Counted from the first letter of the stretch, positions 29,932 to 37,844 are shown. The stretch: DNA of 41,389 nucleotides from Lysobacterales bacterium (GCA_002722315.1 PBLG01000043.1:1-41389); one strand, 5' to 3'. Numbers and translations are program-made. Notes: a model not told the origin generated them from the sequence alone.

Positions 29932-31278
29932 CTATAAGCCGTACGCCAACCGCAACAGCGTAATCGGACTGGTCTCCGGGTGCTTCAGTTCAAGCTCGTC
30001 GGCCAGGTGTGTGGCGGCCATGGGGCAGTCGCTGGCAAAGTAGTCGTATTCGACGCGCTTGATGCGGCTTACCGTACCGCGCGCGATCTTTTTCGATTTG
30101 TCGTAGGTTTCGAGGCGCACCCCGTAGGTGCCGTCGTGACCGGAGCAGCGTTCGATCGGCGTGACGGTAGTCTCGGGGACGAGGTCCAGCACGTCCTTGG
30201 TCTTGGATCCCATGTTCTGCACGCGCTGGTGGCAGGGTGCGTGCCAGGCGACGGCGCCCAGCGGCATCTTGAAATCGGTGTTCAGCTTGCCGGCCTTGTG
30301 TCTCAGCATGAGATATTCGAAGGGATCGAAGATGTGCGCCTTGACCTTCTGCACGTCCGCGTCCTGCGGATACATCAGCGGGAGCTCCTGCTTGAACATC
30401 AGAACGCACGACGGAATCGGCGCGATGATGTCCCAGCCTTCGTCGATGAGTTTGACAAGCTGAGGGATGTTGGTTCGGCGGGCCTTGTCCACGGCGGCCA
30501 GGTTGCCGTGTTCATAGCGCGGCATGCCGCAGCAGGTTTCCTTTTCGGTGAGCCGAACCGGGATGCCGTTGTGTTCCAGCACGCGTACCAGGTCTTCGGC
30601 GATATCGGGTGCGTTGACCGAGCAGTAGCAGGTAGCGAACAGCGCGACCTTGCCCCGTGTAGGCGTCGCCTCGACCGCCGGGGTTTCGACCGGCTCGTGT
30701 TTTTTCATGCGCCGCTTGAGCGTCTTGCCGCGGTACTCGGGCAGGGTTGCATCGCGATGCACGCCCAGCGTCTTTTCGAGCACCTTGCGCATCCCGGGAC
30801 GGCGATTGGCCGCGTTGATGGTTTCGGCCACGACCGGAATGCCCGCCAGGCGTCCGACCGCGGTTGTCGAGGCGAGCAGGCGGTGCTTCAGGGGCGGCTT
30901 CGACTGGTTGTAGTAGACCGCCTTGGCGCGCAGCATCAGGTGCGGGTAATCCACGTTCCACTCGTGCGGCGGCACGTAGGGGCACTTGGTCTGGTAGCAA
31001 AGGTCGCACAGGTAGCATTGGTCGACCACCTTGCGGAAGTCGCTCTTGGCCACCCCGTCGACTTCCAGGGTTTCGGATTCATCGACCAGATCGAACAGCG
31101 TCGGGAACGAGTCGCACAGGCTGACGCAGCGGCGGCAGGTGTGGCAGATATTGAACACACGCTCCAGTTCGGCGTTCAGCGATTGTTCGCTCCAGAACTG
31201 TTCGTTCTTCCAGTCCAGCGGATGGCGGACTGGGGCTTCGAGGCTGCCCTCGCGCTGGTAGTCGGTCGGTTCGTTCAT
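29932..31278 (-). CDS. CCG-domain Fe-S protein, GlpC/heterodisulfide-reductase-like
   Basis: 448 residues. Two [4Fe-4S] motifs lie in the N-terminal third: CHTCRRCVSLCDSFP (about 45-59) and CYLCDLCYQTKCPYVPPHEW (about 90-110). Two CCG-type domains follow. The first ends ETCCGMPRYEHGN (about 260-272). The second begins WHAPCHQRVQ and ends RCSGHDGTYG (about 375-385), with CSG in place of CCG. There is no transmembrane helix. The family passes electrons between quinone or flavin partners and a redox enzyme; neighbouring DUF3501 and rubrerythrin suggest that it feeds electrons to rubrerythrin for peroxide reduction. Flanked on both sides by copies of the same word-repeat element. Confidence 0.9.
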   Translation of the reverse strand: MNEPTDYQREGSLEAPVRHPLDWKNEQFWSEQSLNAELERVFNICHTCRRCVSLCDSFPTLFDLVDESETLEVDGVAKSDFRKVVDQCYLCDLCYQTKCPYVPPHEWNVDYPHLMLRAKAVYYNQSKPPLKHRLLASTTAVGRLAGIPVVAETINAANRRPGMRKVLEKTLGVHRDATLPEYRGKTLKRRMKKHEPVETPAVEATPTRGKVALFATCYCSVNAPDIAEDLVRVLEHNGIPVRLTEKETCCGMPRYEHGNLAAVDKARRTNIPQLVKLIDEGWDIIAPIPSCVLMFKQELPLMYPQDADVQKVKAHIFDPFEYLMLRHKAGKLNTDFKMPLGAVAWHAPCHQRVQNMGSKTKDVLDLVPETTVTPIERCSGHDGTYGVRLETYDKSKKIARGTVSRIKRVEYDYFASDCPMAATHLADELELKHPETSPITLLRLAYGL

Positions 31279-31310
31279 GGACGCTCGCTGTAAAAGCGGT
31301 TGTCAAGCTT

Positions 31311-31460
31311 TGGGTTTTAGGTTTTAAGTGTTAGGTGTTAGGTATCAGGTGTAGAAAAATAATGTAGTCCGCGCGGCGCGACGACTTGATCGAACGTTGG
31401 CGAACCATTCAAACCCGAATCGCTTTTACCTAAATCCTAAAACCTAACACTTAGAACCTG
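31311..31460. repeat. Word-repeat island with 63-nt core, copy 2, opposite orientation
   Basis: A G/T-rich arm (31311-31351, TTAGGTTTTAAGTGTTAGG words) is followed by a core at 31365-31427 that begins TAGTCCGCGCG and ends GAATCGCTTTT. That is the reverse complement of the copy 1 core: same 63-nt length, identical ends and about 60 percent identity overall by my hand alignment. A C/A-rich arm (31428-31460, CCTAAATCCTAAAACCTAAC) completes it. It lies between the Fe-S gene and rubrerythrin. Confidence 0.88.
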
Positions 31461-31465
31461 AAATG

Positions 31466-31493
31466 CGAAAGGGCGCCGTCGGGCGCCCTTTCG
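31466..31493 (-). terminator. Stem-loop after rubrerythrin
   Basis: A perfect 12-bp stem (31466-31477 with 31482-31493, CGAAAGGGCGCC/GGCGCCCTTTCG) and a 4-nt loop start 2 nt beyond the rubrerythrin stop codon. On the minus strand it is followed by a short T-containing stretch (GCATTTCAGG) rather than a long T-run, so termination may be partial, leaving some read-through to the Fe-S gene. Confidence 0.7.
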
Positions 31494-31494
31494 A

Positions 31495-31914
31495 TCAGTC
31501 ATTCAACTCGTTCAACGCTTTCTGGAACCGGTTGGCGTGCGAGCGCTCGGCGCGTGCAAGCGTTTCGAACCAGTCGGCGATTTCGTCGAAGCCTTCGTCG
31601 CGTGCGGTCTTGGCCATGCCCGGATACATGTCGGTATATTCGTGGGTTTCGCCAACGATCGCAGCCTTGAGGTTCTTCTCGGTATTGCCGATCGGTTCGC
31701 CCGTGGCCGGATCGCCCACTTCCTCCAGGTACTCGAGATGCCCGTGCGCGTGACCGGTTTCGCCCTCTGCGGTCGAGCGGAAGACCGTGGCCACATCGTT
31801 GAAGCCCTCGACGTCGGCGCGCTGGGCAAAGTACAGGTAGCGGCGGTTGGCCTGCGACTCGCCGGAGAATGCGTCTTTCAGATTCTGTTCGGTCTGGCTG
31901 CCCTTGAGTTCCAT
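31495..31914 (-). CDS. Rubrerythrin-type diiron protein lacking the rubredoxin domain
   Basis: 139 residues: the ferritin-like four-helix diiron domain alone, without the C-terminal rubredoxin domain of classical rubrerythrin (about 190 residues). Iron-ligand glutamates can be followed in order: [14 protein letters not shown] (about 18-31), [15 protein letters not shown] (about 48-62), [14 protein letters not shown] (about 87-100) and [12 protein letters not shown] (about 118-129). It reduces hydrogen peroxide to water or stores electrons at the diiron site. Because the rubredoxin part is missing it needs an outside donor, and the next gene, the CCG Fe-S protein, is the obvious candidate. GAGGAGG 7 nt before the ATG predicts strong translation. 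Confidence 0.92.
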   Translation of the reverse strand: MELKGSQTEQNLKDAFSGESQANRRYLYFAQRADVEGFNDVATVFRSTAEGETGHAHGHLEYLEEVGDPATGEPIGNTEKNLKAAIVGETHEYTDMYPGMAKTARDEGFDEIADWFETLARAERSHANRFQKALNELND

Positions 31915-32063
31915 GATGATGCCTCCTCGGATTTCATCGGCTGGTGGGTAGCTCCAAATATACGCCAGCCCTGGAAGCGGTGGAAATATATAACGCCAAT
32001 CGACAGCATAGATTAAAGCTATCCGATTGTGCTCGAGCAGAGCTGTTCAAGGGCGCCCGGGGC

Positions 32064-32096
32064 AAAAAAAACGCACCCGTGGGAGAACGGGTGCGT
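32064..32096 (-). terminator. Rho-independent terminator of the acidic small protein gene
   Basis: A perfect 10-bp stem (32071-32080 ACGCACCCGT with 32087-32096 ACGGGTGCGT) and a 6-nt loop. On the minus strand it is followed by an eight-base T-run (32064-32071). It lies 92 nt beyond the stop at 32188 and is the clearest intrinsic terminator in the window. Confidence 0.9.
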
Positions 32097-32187
32097 ATCC
32101 TTCCTGGTGCCTGCTGTCAGGATGCAGGCGGCGCGACCGGATTGAACCCCTTCATCCGGCCGCTTTCAGGTTCCCCTTCCCCGGGAA

Positions 32188-32382
32188 TCAGTTGGCCAGT
32201 CGGGCCGGTTCTTCGAAAATTTCGTCGGTTTCGGCCAGTTCGTAGTCGGTATCATCCGACTCGAGGTTTACCAGCCAATCCAGAATCGCTTCTTCAGCGA
32301 CCATCGCGTCGAAATTTGCCGATTCAATGCTGCTCAGGTCCATGTCGTTCTCCTCGTAATTCGCTGCTTCTGAATCAAACAT
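32188..32382 (-). CDS. Very acidic small protein, 51 or 64 residues
   Basis: Two starts are plausible. The ATG at 32382 (64 residues, AGGAA upstream) and the ATG at 32343 (51 residues, GAGGAG 6 nt upstream, the better site) share a frame. From MDLSSIESANFDAMVAEEAI onward the shorter form contains 16 Asp/Glu and one Arg, no Lys or Cys, one Trp, and ends FEEPARLAN. The predicted charge is about -15. There is no signal peptide or membrane helix. A strong Shine-Dalgarno sequence at one end and a clean terminator at the other show a real, separately expressed gene. I recognise no family. Candidate roles for such proteins include DNA mimics, metal or protein chaperones and peptide precursors; none is shown. 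Confidence 0.65.
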   Translation of the reverse strand: MFDSEAANYEENDMDLSSIESANFDAMVAEEAILDWLVNLESDDTDYELAETDEIFEEPARLAN

Positions 32383-32624
32383 CCGTAAATTCCTGATTCG
32401 GTCTTGATCCTGCGTCACCAAGGAAGATGCAAACCACGTGCCAAAACTGGAAAGATCTCCTGAAATCGCTTGTTTGAAGGCATTTCGGCCTCTCGAGGCG
32501 ACCTGAAATCACGACCCGAAGTGACGTTATTGGTCAGAAATCGCGCCGTTTTCGTCACCTCGCGGCCGATTCGGCGCCCAAAAACGGCGACAATGTGCGC
32601 TCTCTCGCCTCCGTAGCCGTCCAG

Positions 32625-33512
32625 ATGCCCGGTTCGCATCGCGTCGCACTGCTCCTGATCTGCCTGATCTGGGCCGGAAACTTTCTGGCCTCGGCGATCG
32701 CGGTCGACCACTTGCCGCCGGTAACCGTCACGGCGATGCGCTTCTCGGTGGTGCTGGCGCTGCTGTTTCCATTTCTCCAGCGGCCGCGGAAAGGCCAGTG
32801 GCTGAACCTGTTGATCGCCTGCTGGTGCATGGGTGCGCTGCATTTCGCGCTGGTGTTTCTGGCGCTGAAGCGCTCGACCGACGTTTCATCGGTGGCCATC
32901 CTGATGCAGGTCTACGTCCCGATTTCCACGATTCTTGCAGTCGCCATCCTGGGCGAGCGGATCGGGTGGCGAACGATCAGCGGCATTGCGCTGGCTTTCG
33001 GCGGGGTGCTGGTCGTGGGTCTGGACCCGGTCGTGCTGGCGCAGCTCGACGTGTTGGCAATGGTGCTCACCTCGGCGTTCTTCCTGGGCCTGGGCACCAT
33101 CTTCATGCGGCGGGTGCAGGGCGTCGGCTTGTTCAGTTTCCAGGCGTGGAACGCGCTGCTTTCGGTGGTGCCGCTGGCCATCCTGGCCTGGCTGATCGAG
33201 TCGCCCGTGGAGGCGCTGGCCGCCACCAGCTGGTCGTCCCCGGCGCTCCCGGCCATCCTCTACTCGGCCGTCGGTGCGTCGATCATCGGCCACGGCACCT
33301 TTTACTGGCTGATCCAGCGTCACGAGGTCAACACGGTCACGCCCTACCTGCTGCTGGTGCCGATTCTGGCGGTTGCCCTCGGGGTGCTGTTTCACGGCGA
33401 CCAGCCGGGTCCGCGGCTGCTGGCCGGCGGGGCGATGGTGATCGGCGGCGTGCTCTGGGTGACGATACGCGCGCGTTACCGGAAGCGGCCGCTGCCGCCG
33501 GTCGAACCCTGA
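32625..33512 (+). CDS. EamA/DMT superfamily transporter
   Basis: 295 residues from the ATG at 32625 (an in-frame GTG at 32595 would add 10 residues with no membrane character). Ten transmembrane helices in two homologous five-helix halves, the standard drug/metabolite transporter layout. The first half contains CLIWAGNFLASAIAVDHLPP and VTVTAMRFSVVLALLFPFLQ; the second starts near residue 145 (MVLTSAFFLGLGTIFMRR). The loop before the last helices, HEVNTVTPYLLLVPILAVAL, is also typical. It exports small metabolites such as amino acids or derivatives; the substrate cannot be told. Divergent from the acidic small protein gene. Confidence 0.9.
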   Translation: MPGSHRVALLLICLIWAGNFLASAIAVDHLPPVTVTAMRFSVVLALLFPFLQRPRKGQWLNLLIACWCMGALHFALVFLALKRSTDVSSVAILMQVYVPISTILAVAILGERIGWRTISGIALAFGGVLVVGLDPVVLAQLDVLAMVLTSAFFLGLGTIFMRRVQGVGLFSFQAWNALLSVVPLAILAWLIESPVEALAATSWSSPALPAILYSAVGASIIGHGTFYWLIQRHEVNTVTPYLLLVPILAVALGVLFHGDQPGPRLLAGGAMVIGGVLWVTIRARYRKRPLPPVEP

Positions 33513-33619
33513 GCAGGAACGCCGGGTTCCCTTGAACGGCGGCTGAACGTGGAGTTCAGGACGGGTTTAGGCGAAGTTTTGCAGACTGGACGCGTTCTCA
33601 ACGAAGCAAGGAAAACGCC

Positions 33620-34051
33620 ATGAAGCCCGTCCCCCTCAAGGCCATATCGATCGCCGCCGCTGCAGGACTGATGCTTTCAAGCCTCCAGGCCCAGGCAGGC
33701 CCGCCGTCCAGAGCCGAGATCCTGGCCGGGCAGGAACGCGTCCAGCATGGGTACGACAGCCGTCATCAGCAGCGCCATCACCAGCCTTCGCGCCACCGGG
33801 GCGCCGATTACGCCCAGCACCGCTACGACAACGCTCGGCGCTACGCGGCCAATGCCGTCCGTCAGGCGCGCGAAGCGCACCGCCTGGGCTACTACCCCGA
33901 CCATCCGCGCTGGTCGGCGGACTTCCAGCGACACCTCGAGTGGGCGCTCGGCGTCGATGCGTGGAAGCTCGAACGCGAGGCGCGAAAGCGTGCGCTCAAA
34001 CTGCGCGAACTGCGCCGGTATGCGCATCACGGGTACGGCGTTCCGCATTGA
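33620..34051 (+). CDS. Secreted basic, histidine- and tyrosine-rich protein
   Basis: 143 residues. Signal peptide MKPVPLKAISIAAAAGLMLSS with cleavage near LQAQA-GPP. The mature protein is rich in His, Arg and Tyr (HGYDSRHQQRHHQPSRHRGA, DYAQHRYDNARRYAANAVRQ) and ends in a helical basic segment (WKLEREARKRALKLRELRRY) and HHGYGVPH. About a dozen histidines suggest metal binding, but no defined motif is present. AAGGAA lies 8 nt before the ATG. The promoter region carries TTGAAC and CTGAAC hexamers spaced 11 nt apart (33532 and 33543), as for response-regulator boxes. Family not recognised. Confidence 0.75.
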   Translation: MKPVPLKAISIAAAAGLMLSSLQAQAGPPSRAEILAGQERVQHGYDSRHQQRHHQPSRHRGADYAQHRYDNARRYAANAVRQAREAHRLGYYPDHPRWSADFQRHLEWALGVDAWKLEREARKRALKLRELRRYAHHGYGVPH

Positions 34052-34098
34052 GAACGCGCCCGGGATCGGCGCCGCAGCGGGAAGGGTTCAGAGGTTCC

Positions 34099-34704
34099 TC
34101 AGGCGGACTCGACCCGGAACCAGGCCGCCAGCACGTGTTCGAGGTCCTCGAGTCCGAGGCCGGTCGTGGCGGAAAACACCTGTACGGTCGCCACGCCGCC
34201 CAGCGCGTCGCGCACCCGGCGCACGGCTTCCATGCGCTTGCCGTGTCCGAGCTTGTCGGCCTTGGTCAGTACCACGTGAATCGGGAGTCCGCGGTGCAGC
34301 GCGAATTCGGCCAGCTGGATGTCGCCGTCCTTGAGCGGGTGGCGGATATCCATGACCTGGATCAGGCCGGCGAGCGCGTTTCGCGACTCGAGGTAGCCCT
34401 GGATCAGGCCCTGCCAGTGCTTGCGCAGATCGACGGCCACCTTGGCATAGCCGTAACCCGGCAGGTCGACCAGGCTGCGCTGGTCGTCGAGCGTGAAGAA
34501 CACCAGCTGCTGGGTTCGCCCCGGCGTGCGGCTGGTGCGCGCCAGTGCCTTGCGGCGGCAAAGCCGATTGATCAGGCTGGATTTACCCGAATTCGAGCGC
34601 CCGGCAATGGCCACTTCGATGCCCTCGTCCGGCGGCAACTGCGACCGGTTGTGGACACTGGCGGTGTACTCTGCCTGTTCTACAATGTGTCGAATAGGTG
34701 TCAT
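34099..34704 (-). CDS. engB: Ribosome biogenesis GTP-binding protein EngB (YihA/YsxC)
   Basis: 201 residues from the ATG at 34704 (MTPIRHIVEQAEYTASVHNR), the usual start for gammaproteobacterial members. A longer frame to 34770 would add 22 residues of low quality. G motifs in order: G1 AIAGRSNSGKSSLINRL (about 32-48), G2 TSRTPGRTQ, G3 LVDLPGYGYAKV (about 77-88), G4 LTKADKL and G5 VFSATTG. It is an essential GTPase for assembly of the large ribosomal subunit. Its head-to-head arrangement with cytochrome c4 and dsbA is common in related gammaproteobacteria. Confidence 0.95.
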   Translation of the reverse strand: MTPIRHIVEQAEYTASVHNRSQLPPDEGIEVAIAGRSNSGKSSLINRLCRRKALARTSRTPGRTQQLVFFTLDDQRSLVDLPGYGYAKVAVDLRKHWQGLIQGYLESRNALAGLIQVMDIRHPLKDGDIQLAEFALHRGLPIHVVLTKADKLGHGKRMEAVRRVRDALGGVATVQVFSATTGLGLEDLEHVLAAWFRVESA

Positions 34705-34708
34705 GGAC

Positions 34709-34737
34709 TTCTTTCGCCGCCTCAAACCGGCGATAAT
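34709..34737 (+). promoter_or_regulatory. Probable promoter for cytochrome c4
   Basis: GATAAT (34732-34737) is a strong -10; TTCTTT at 34709-34714, 17 bases upstream, is a weak -35. It would start transcription about 45 nt before the cytochrome c4 ATG at 34789, in the 84-nt divergent gap. The complementary strand offers TATTAT for engB in the same place, so the two promoters may overlap. Confidence 0.4.
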
Positions 34738-34788
34738 ATCGGAATCCGTACCATCAATCTCTGAAATCAAAGGACTGGAGCAATCAGC

Positions 34789-35415
34789 ATGCTTCGAATC
34801 GCAATTGCCGCAATCGCGCTAACGACATTCTTTTCCGCCTCGGCCATGGCCGCGGGCGACCCGGAAGCCGGCCAGTCCAAGGCCAGCGTCTGCGCTGCCT
34901 GTCACGGCATGGACGGCAACAGCCAGGTGGCCCAGTGGCCCAAGATCGCCGGCCAGCACGAAGGCTATCTGGCACGCCAGACCCGGATGGTGCGGGACCA
35001 GCAGCGCGACGTGCCGCAGATGTATCCGATCGTGATGAACCTGAGCGACCAGGATATCGCCGACATCTCGGCATGGTACGCCTCGCAGACCGTCAAGCCG
35101 GGCGTCGCCGACGAGGCCCTGGTCGAGCAGGGTCGCGCGCTCTACCACGGCGGCAACCCCGAGTCGGGCGTGCCTTCGTGCATGAGCTGCCACGGCCCGA
35201 CCGGCAGCGGCATCCCGGGCGCCGGCTACCCGATGCTGCACGGGCAGCACGCCACCTACACCGCCGATCGGCTTCGTCGCTACCGCGATGGCCAGACCAA
35301 TGGCGACGACGATCCGAACAGCAAGGTCATGGTCGGCGTCGCCGAAAACCTGATCGACGCCGAGATCGAGGCCGTAGCGTCCTACATCGAGGGGCTCCAT
35401 CGCGCCGAGGACTGA
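34789..35415 (+). CDS. Dihaem cytochrome c4
   Basis: 208 residues. Signal peptide MLRIAIAAIALTTFFSASAMA-A. Two tandem class I cytochrome c domains, each with one haem site: CAACHGMDGN near residue 34 and CMSCHGPTGSG near 131. Distal methionines are likely in QMYPIVMNLSDQDI and KVMVGVAENLID. Cytochrome c4 is a periplasmic electron carrier to the terminal oxidases (notably cbb3 type) in gammaproteobacteria. GGAG lies 8 nt before the ATG. The dsbA gene follows after 112 nt; the shared block engB-c4-dsbA is a lineage hallmark. Confidence 0.93.
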   Translation: MLRIAIAAIALTTFFSASAMAAGDPEAGQSKASVCAACHGMDGNSQVAQWPKIAGQHEGYLARQTRMVRDQQRDVPQMYPIVMNLSDQDIADISAWYASQTVKPGVADEALVEQGRALYHGGNPESGVPSCMSCHGPTGSGIPGAGYPMLHGQHATYTADRLRRYRDGQTNGDDDPNSKVMVGVAENLIDAEIEAVASYIEGLHRAED

Positions 35416-35527
35416 TTCTGTCGATATCGGGCGCGGAACCCGACAGCCGACAGGTTGTCTGTATTTCGATGACCCGATTCATCCGTTTCATTCGCTTATG
35501 TCCAAATCCATAAGGAAAGCAACCAAT

Positions 35528-36187
35528 ATGAACAATTCCAGCAAGCTTCTGACGACTCTCATTACCGCCGCGGCAGCGCTCGCGCTGCTGGTCGGCCCGG
35601 TCCAGGCGCAGCAGTTCGAGGAAGGCGTCCACTACGAGCGCATCAGCGGCCCGGACGTCGCGGACAGCGACGGCACGGTCGAAGTGGTCGAAGTGTTCAG
35701 CTACATGTGCCCGCACTGCCGCACCTTCCAGCCGTACGTCGGCCCGTGGCACGAGAATTTGCCGGAGAACGTCGAATTCAGCGGCATGCCGGTCTCGTTC
35801 AGCCCCTCCTGGGAGGCGTTTGCCCGCGCTTATTACACGGCCGAAGTCCTGGGCATTCTCGACGAGTCGCACAATGCCCTGTTTGCCGCCCTGCACGACG
35901 AGCGCCAGCCCATCCGCACCATGGACGACCTGGCCGAGTTCCACACCCAGTTCGGCGTGAGCGCAGAAGAATTCAAGTCCACCGCCGCGTCCTTCCCGGT
36001 GGAATCGCGCATGCGCATGGGCAATGCGTCGATCGGCAAGTGGCAAGTCCGCTCCACGCCGACGCTGGTGATCAACGGCAAGTACCGCGTCGGTCCGCGC
36101 CGCGGCGGCACGTTCGAGGAGTTGCTGCAGGTCGCCGACATGCTGATCGCGCGCGAACTCGAGGCCGCAGCCCCGGCCGATTCTTGA
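35528..36187 (+). CDS. dsbA: Thiol:disulfide oxidoreductase DsbA
   Basis: 219 residues from the ATG at 35528, which has AAGGAAAG upstream; an in-frame ATG at 35498 adds ten residues before the signal peptide and is unlikely. Signal peptide: MNNSSKLLTTLITAAAALAL, with cleavage near VQAQ. The thioredoxin fold carries the CPHC active site at about residues 60-63 (VEVFSYMCPHCRTFQPYV), the helical insertion, and the cis-proline loop RSTPTLVING near 175-182. It introduces disulphides into periplasmic proteins, reoxidised by DsbB elsewhere. It follows cytochrome c4, which may share its message. Confidence 0.94.
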   Translation: MNNSSKLLTTLITAAAALALLVGPVQAQQFEEGVHYERISGPDVADSDGTVEVVEVFSYMCPHCRTFQPYVGPWHENLPENVEFSGMPVSFSPSWEAFARAYYTAEVLGILDESHNALFAALHDERQPIRTMDDLAEFHTQFGVSAEEFKSTAASFPVESRMRMGNASIGKWQVRSTPTLVINGKYRVGPRRGGTFEELLQVADMLIARELEAAAPADS

Positions 36188-36218
36188 GCCGGTCGCGCCC
36201 CGCAGCGCGCCGAGTGCC

Positions 36219-36992
36219 GTGAGTTCCAGCGACGAACGGGTGTTGAAGCTGCTCAGCTTCAACATCCAGGCTGGAACCACGACAGCAAAGTATCGCCAGT
36301 ACGTCACCCGCAGCTGGCGCCAGATCCTGCCCAACAACCAGCGCGTCGCGAATCTCGATTCGATTTCCGAGCTGGTGTCCGGCTATGACATCGTCGGCCT
36401 GCAGGAAGTCGACTGCGGCAGCCTGAGATCGGGCTTCGTCAACCAGGCCAAGTACCTGGCAACCCACGCCGGATTTCCGTGGTGGACCCACCAGCCGAAC
36501 CGGAAAGTGGGCGTGATCGCGCACGCCGGCAACGGGCTGTTGTGTCGCCAGGACCCTGCGCGGGTTGACGAACATCGGCTGCCCGGCGCCATTCCGGGCC
36601 GCGGCGCGCTGGTCGCGAAATTCGGCGAAGACAAGCAGGCGCTGTGGGTGGTGGTGCTTCACCTGGCGCTGGGCCGCCGCGCACGCTTTCAGCAACTTCG
36701 CTACGTGGCCCACCTGGTCTCGGCGCACCCTCACGTCGTGGTCATGGGCGACCTGAACACCGGTCCGGACAGCAACGAACTCGACGAGTTTCGAATCCGC
36801 TCGGGCCTGGTCCTGCCCGATATACGCCCGAAAACCTTTCCGAGCTGGCAGCCGCAGCGCTGCATCGACCACGTCCTGGTCTCGCCGGCGCTGGAAGTGC
36901 TGGAGTACAAGGCCCTGGAATCGACGCTGTCGGACCACTTGCCGCTATCGATCAGCATCCGGTTGCCGGCCGAGGTTTCCAGCCGCTTCTGA
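36219..36992 (+). CDS. Endonuclease/exonuclease/phosphatase family protein
   Basis: 257 residues from a GTG at 36219. No signal peptide. EEP-fold motifs: LLSFNIQAG (Asn of the metal site, about 10-18), VGLQEVDCGS (catalytic Glu, about 57-66), VVMGDLNTGPDSNEL (Asp/Asn pair, about 174-188) and a final CIDHVLVSP plus SDHLPLSISI with the catalytic His. All catalytic positions are present. The family includes nucleases and phosphoinositide or sphingolipid phosphatases, so the substrate is open. It sits 31 nt after dsbA, in a block that recurs in related genomes. Confidence 0.9.
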   Translation: MSSSDERVLKLLSFNIQAGTTTAKYRQYVTRSWRQILPNNQRVANLDSISELVSGYDIVGLQEVDCGSLRSGFVNQAKYLATHAGFPWWTHQPNRKVGVIAHAGNGLLCRQDPARVDEHRLPGAIPGRGALVAKFGEDKQALWVVVLHLALGRRARFQQLRYVAHLVSAHPHVVVMGDLNTGPDSNELDEFRIRSGLVLPDIRPKTFPSWQPQRCIDHVLVSPALEVLEYKALESTLSDHLPLSISIRLPAEVSSRF

Positions 36993-37037
36993 ACCGCACC
37001 GTCACCCGGTCGGCCCGACCCGGGGTTCCTGGGGAAC

Positions 37038-37844
37038 CTACTGCCACGCCATACGGATTGCCACGACCAGCAGGAAGACACCGAACACTCTGGCGAGCAT
37101 TTCCGAGCCGAGACGGTGCGCCAGTTTCGCACCCAGCGGCGCGGCCAGGCTCCCGGCCAGCCCGATCAACGCCGCGCCCGGCAGGTAGAGGTATCCCAGG
37201 CTGTCGTCCCAGAGTCGCTGTCCCCAGCCCTCGACCACGAAGCCGGCGCTGCCGGCCAGCGCGATCGGCCAGCCGCAGGCCGCGGCAATGCCGACCGCCC
37301 GGATCGTCGAGTATCCGTTCCAGGCCAGGTAGGGCACGTTGAAGCTGCCGCCGCCGATGCCGATCATCGCCGAAACGCCGCCGATCAGCGGACCGGCCAC
37401 CGGCCACGCGCGAACGCGCGGCGCCACCGGCCGCGTGCCGGTGCTGCCGCCGAGCAGCATGCGCAACGCAATCACAGCGGTGATCGCCGCGAACACTCGC
37501 GCCAGCGCCGGACCGGACAACCCGGTCGCGAACCGCGCGCCCAGCAATGCGCCCAGGGCGACCGCAGGCCCGAGGCGAAATACGGCGTGCCAGTCGACCG
37601 TGCCCCGGCGTGCGTGGGACCAGGCGCTGGCCGCCGACGTCAGCAGCATCGACCCCAGCGCAGTGGCCACCGCCATCGGTACGGCCAGGTCGATTCCGGC
37701 CCCCTGTGAGATCAGCAGGGCGGTCACGGCCGGTACAATCACGAGACCGCCGCCAATGCCCAACAGGCCCGCCAGAATGCCCGCAAAGGCACCGATAGCA
37801 ATCAACGCAACGAATTCGACCACGCGTGGTCCCTTGATAAGCAT
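37038..37844 (-). CDS. TauE/SafE family sulfite exporter-like permease
   Basis: 268 residues from the ATG at 37844, or 261 from a GTG at 37823 with AAGGGA 6 nt upstream; the GTG start gives the cleaner N-terminus (MVEFVALIAIGAFAGILAG). Eight or so helices with two copies of the family's glycine motif: GLLGIGGGLVIVPAVTALL near the N-terminus and GVSAMIGIGGGSFNVPYLAW in the middle. TauE/SafE proteins export organosulfur compounds or sulfite; the substrate here is not known. The two starts matter because the ATG overlaps the ATG of the divergent slt gene. Confidence 0.9.
   Translation of the reverse strand: MLIKGPRVVEFVALIAIGAFAGILAGLLGIGGGLVIVPAVTALLISQGAGIDLAVPMAVATALGSMLLTSAASAWSHARRGTVDWHAVFRLGPAVALGALLGARFATGLSGPALARVFAAITAVIALRMLLGGSTGTRPVAPRVRAWPVAGPLIGGVSAMIGIGGGSFNVPYLAWNGYSTIRAVGIAAACGWPIALAGSAGFVVEGWGQRLWDDSLGYLYLPGAALIGLAGSLAAPLGAKLAHRLGSEMLARVFGVFLLVVAIRMAWQ

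Noticed and set aside
29980..31293. A 437-codon plus-strand frame opposite the Fe-S protein
   Set aside because: No recognisable motifs; the minus-strand product has two ferredoxin-type and two CCG-type cysteine motifs in register.
29750..31460. Telomere-like or CRISPR-like interpretation of the TTAGG and CCAACAA words
   Set aside because: The words are degenerate, short and paired across strands; there are no equal-length spacers or cas genes, and the location is internal.
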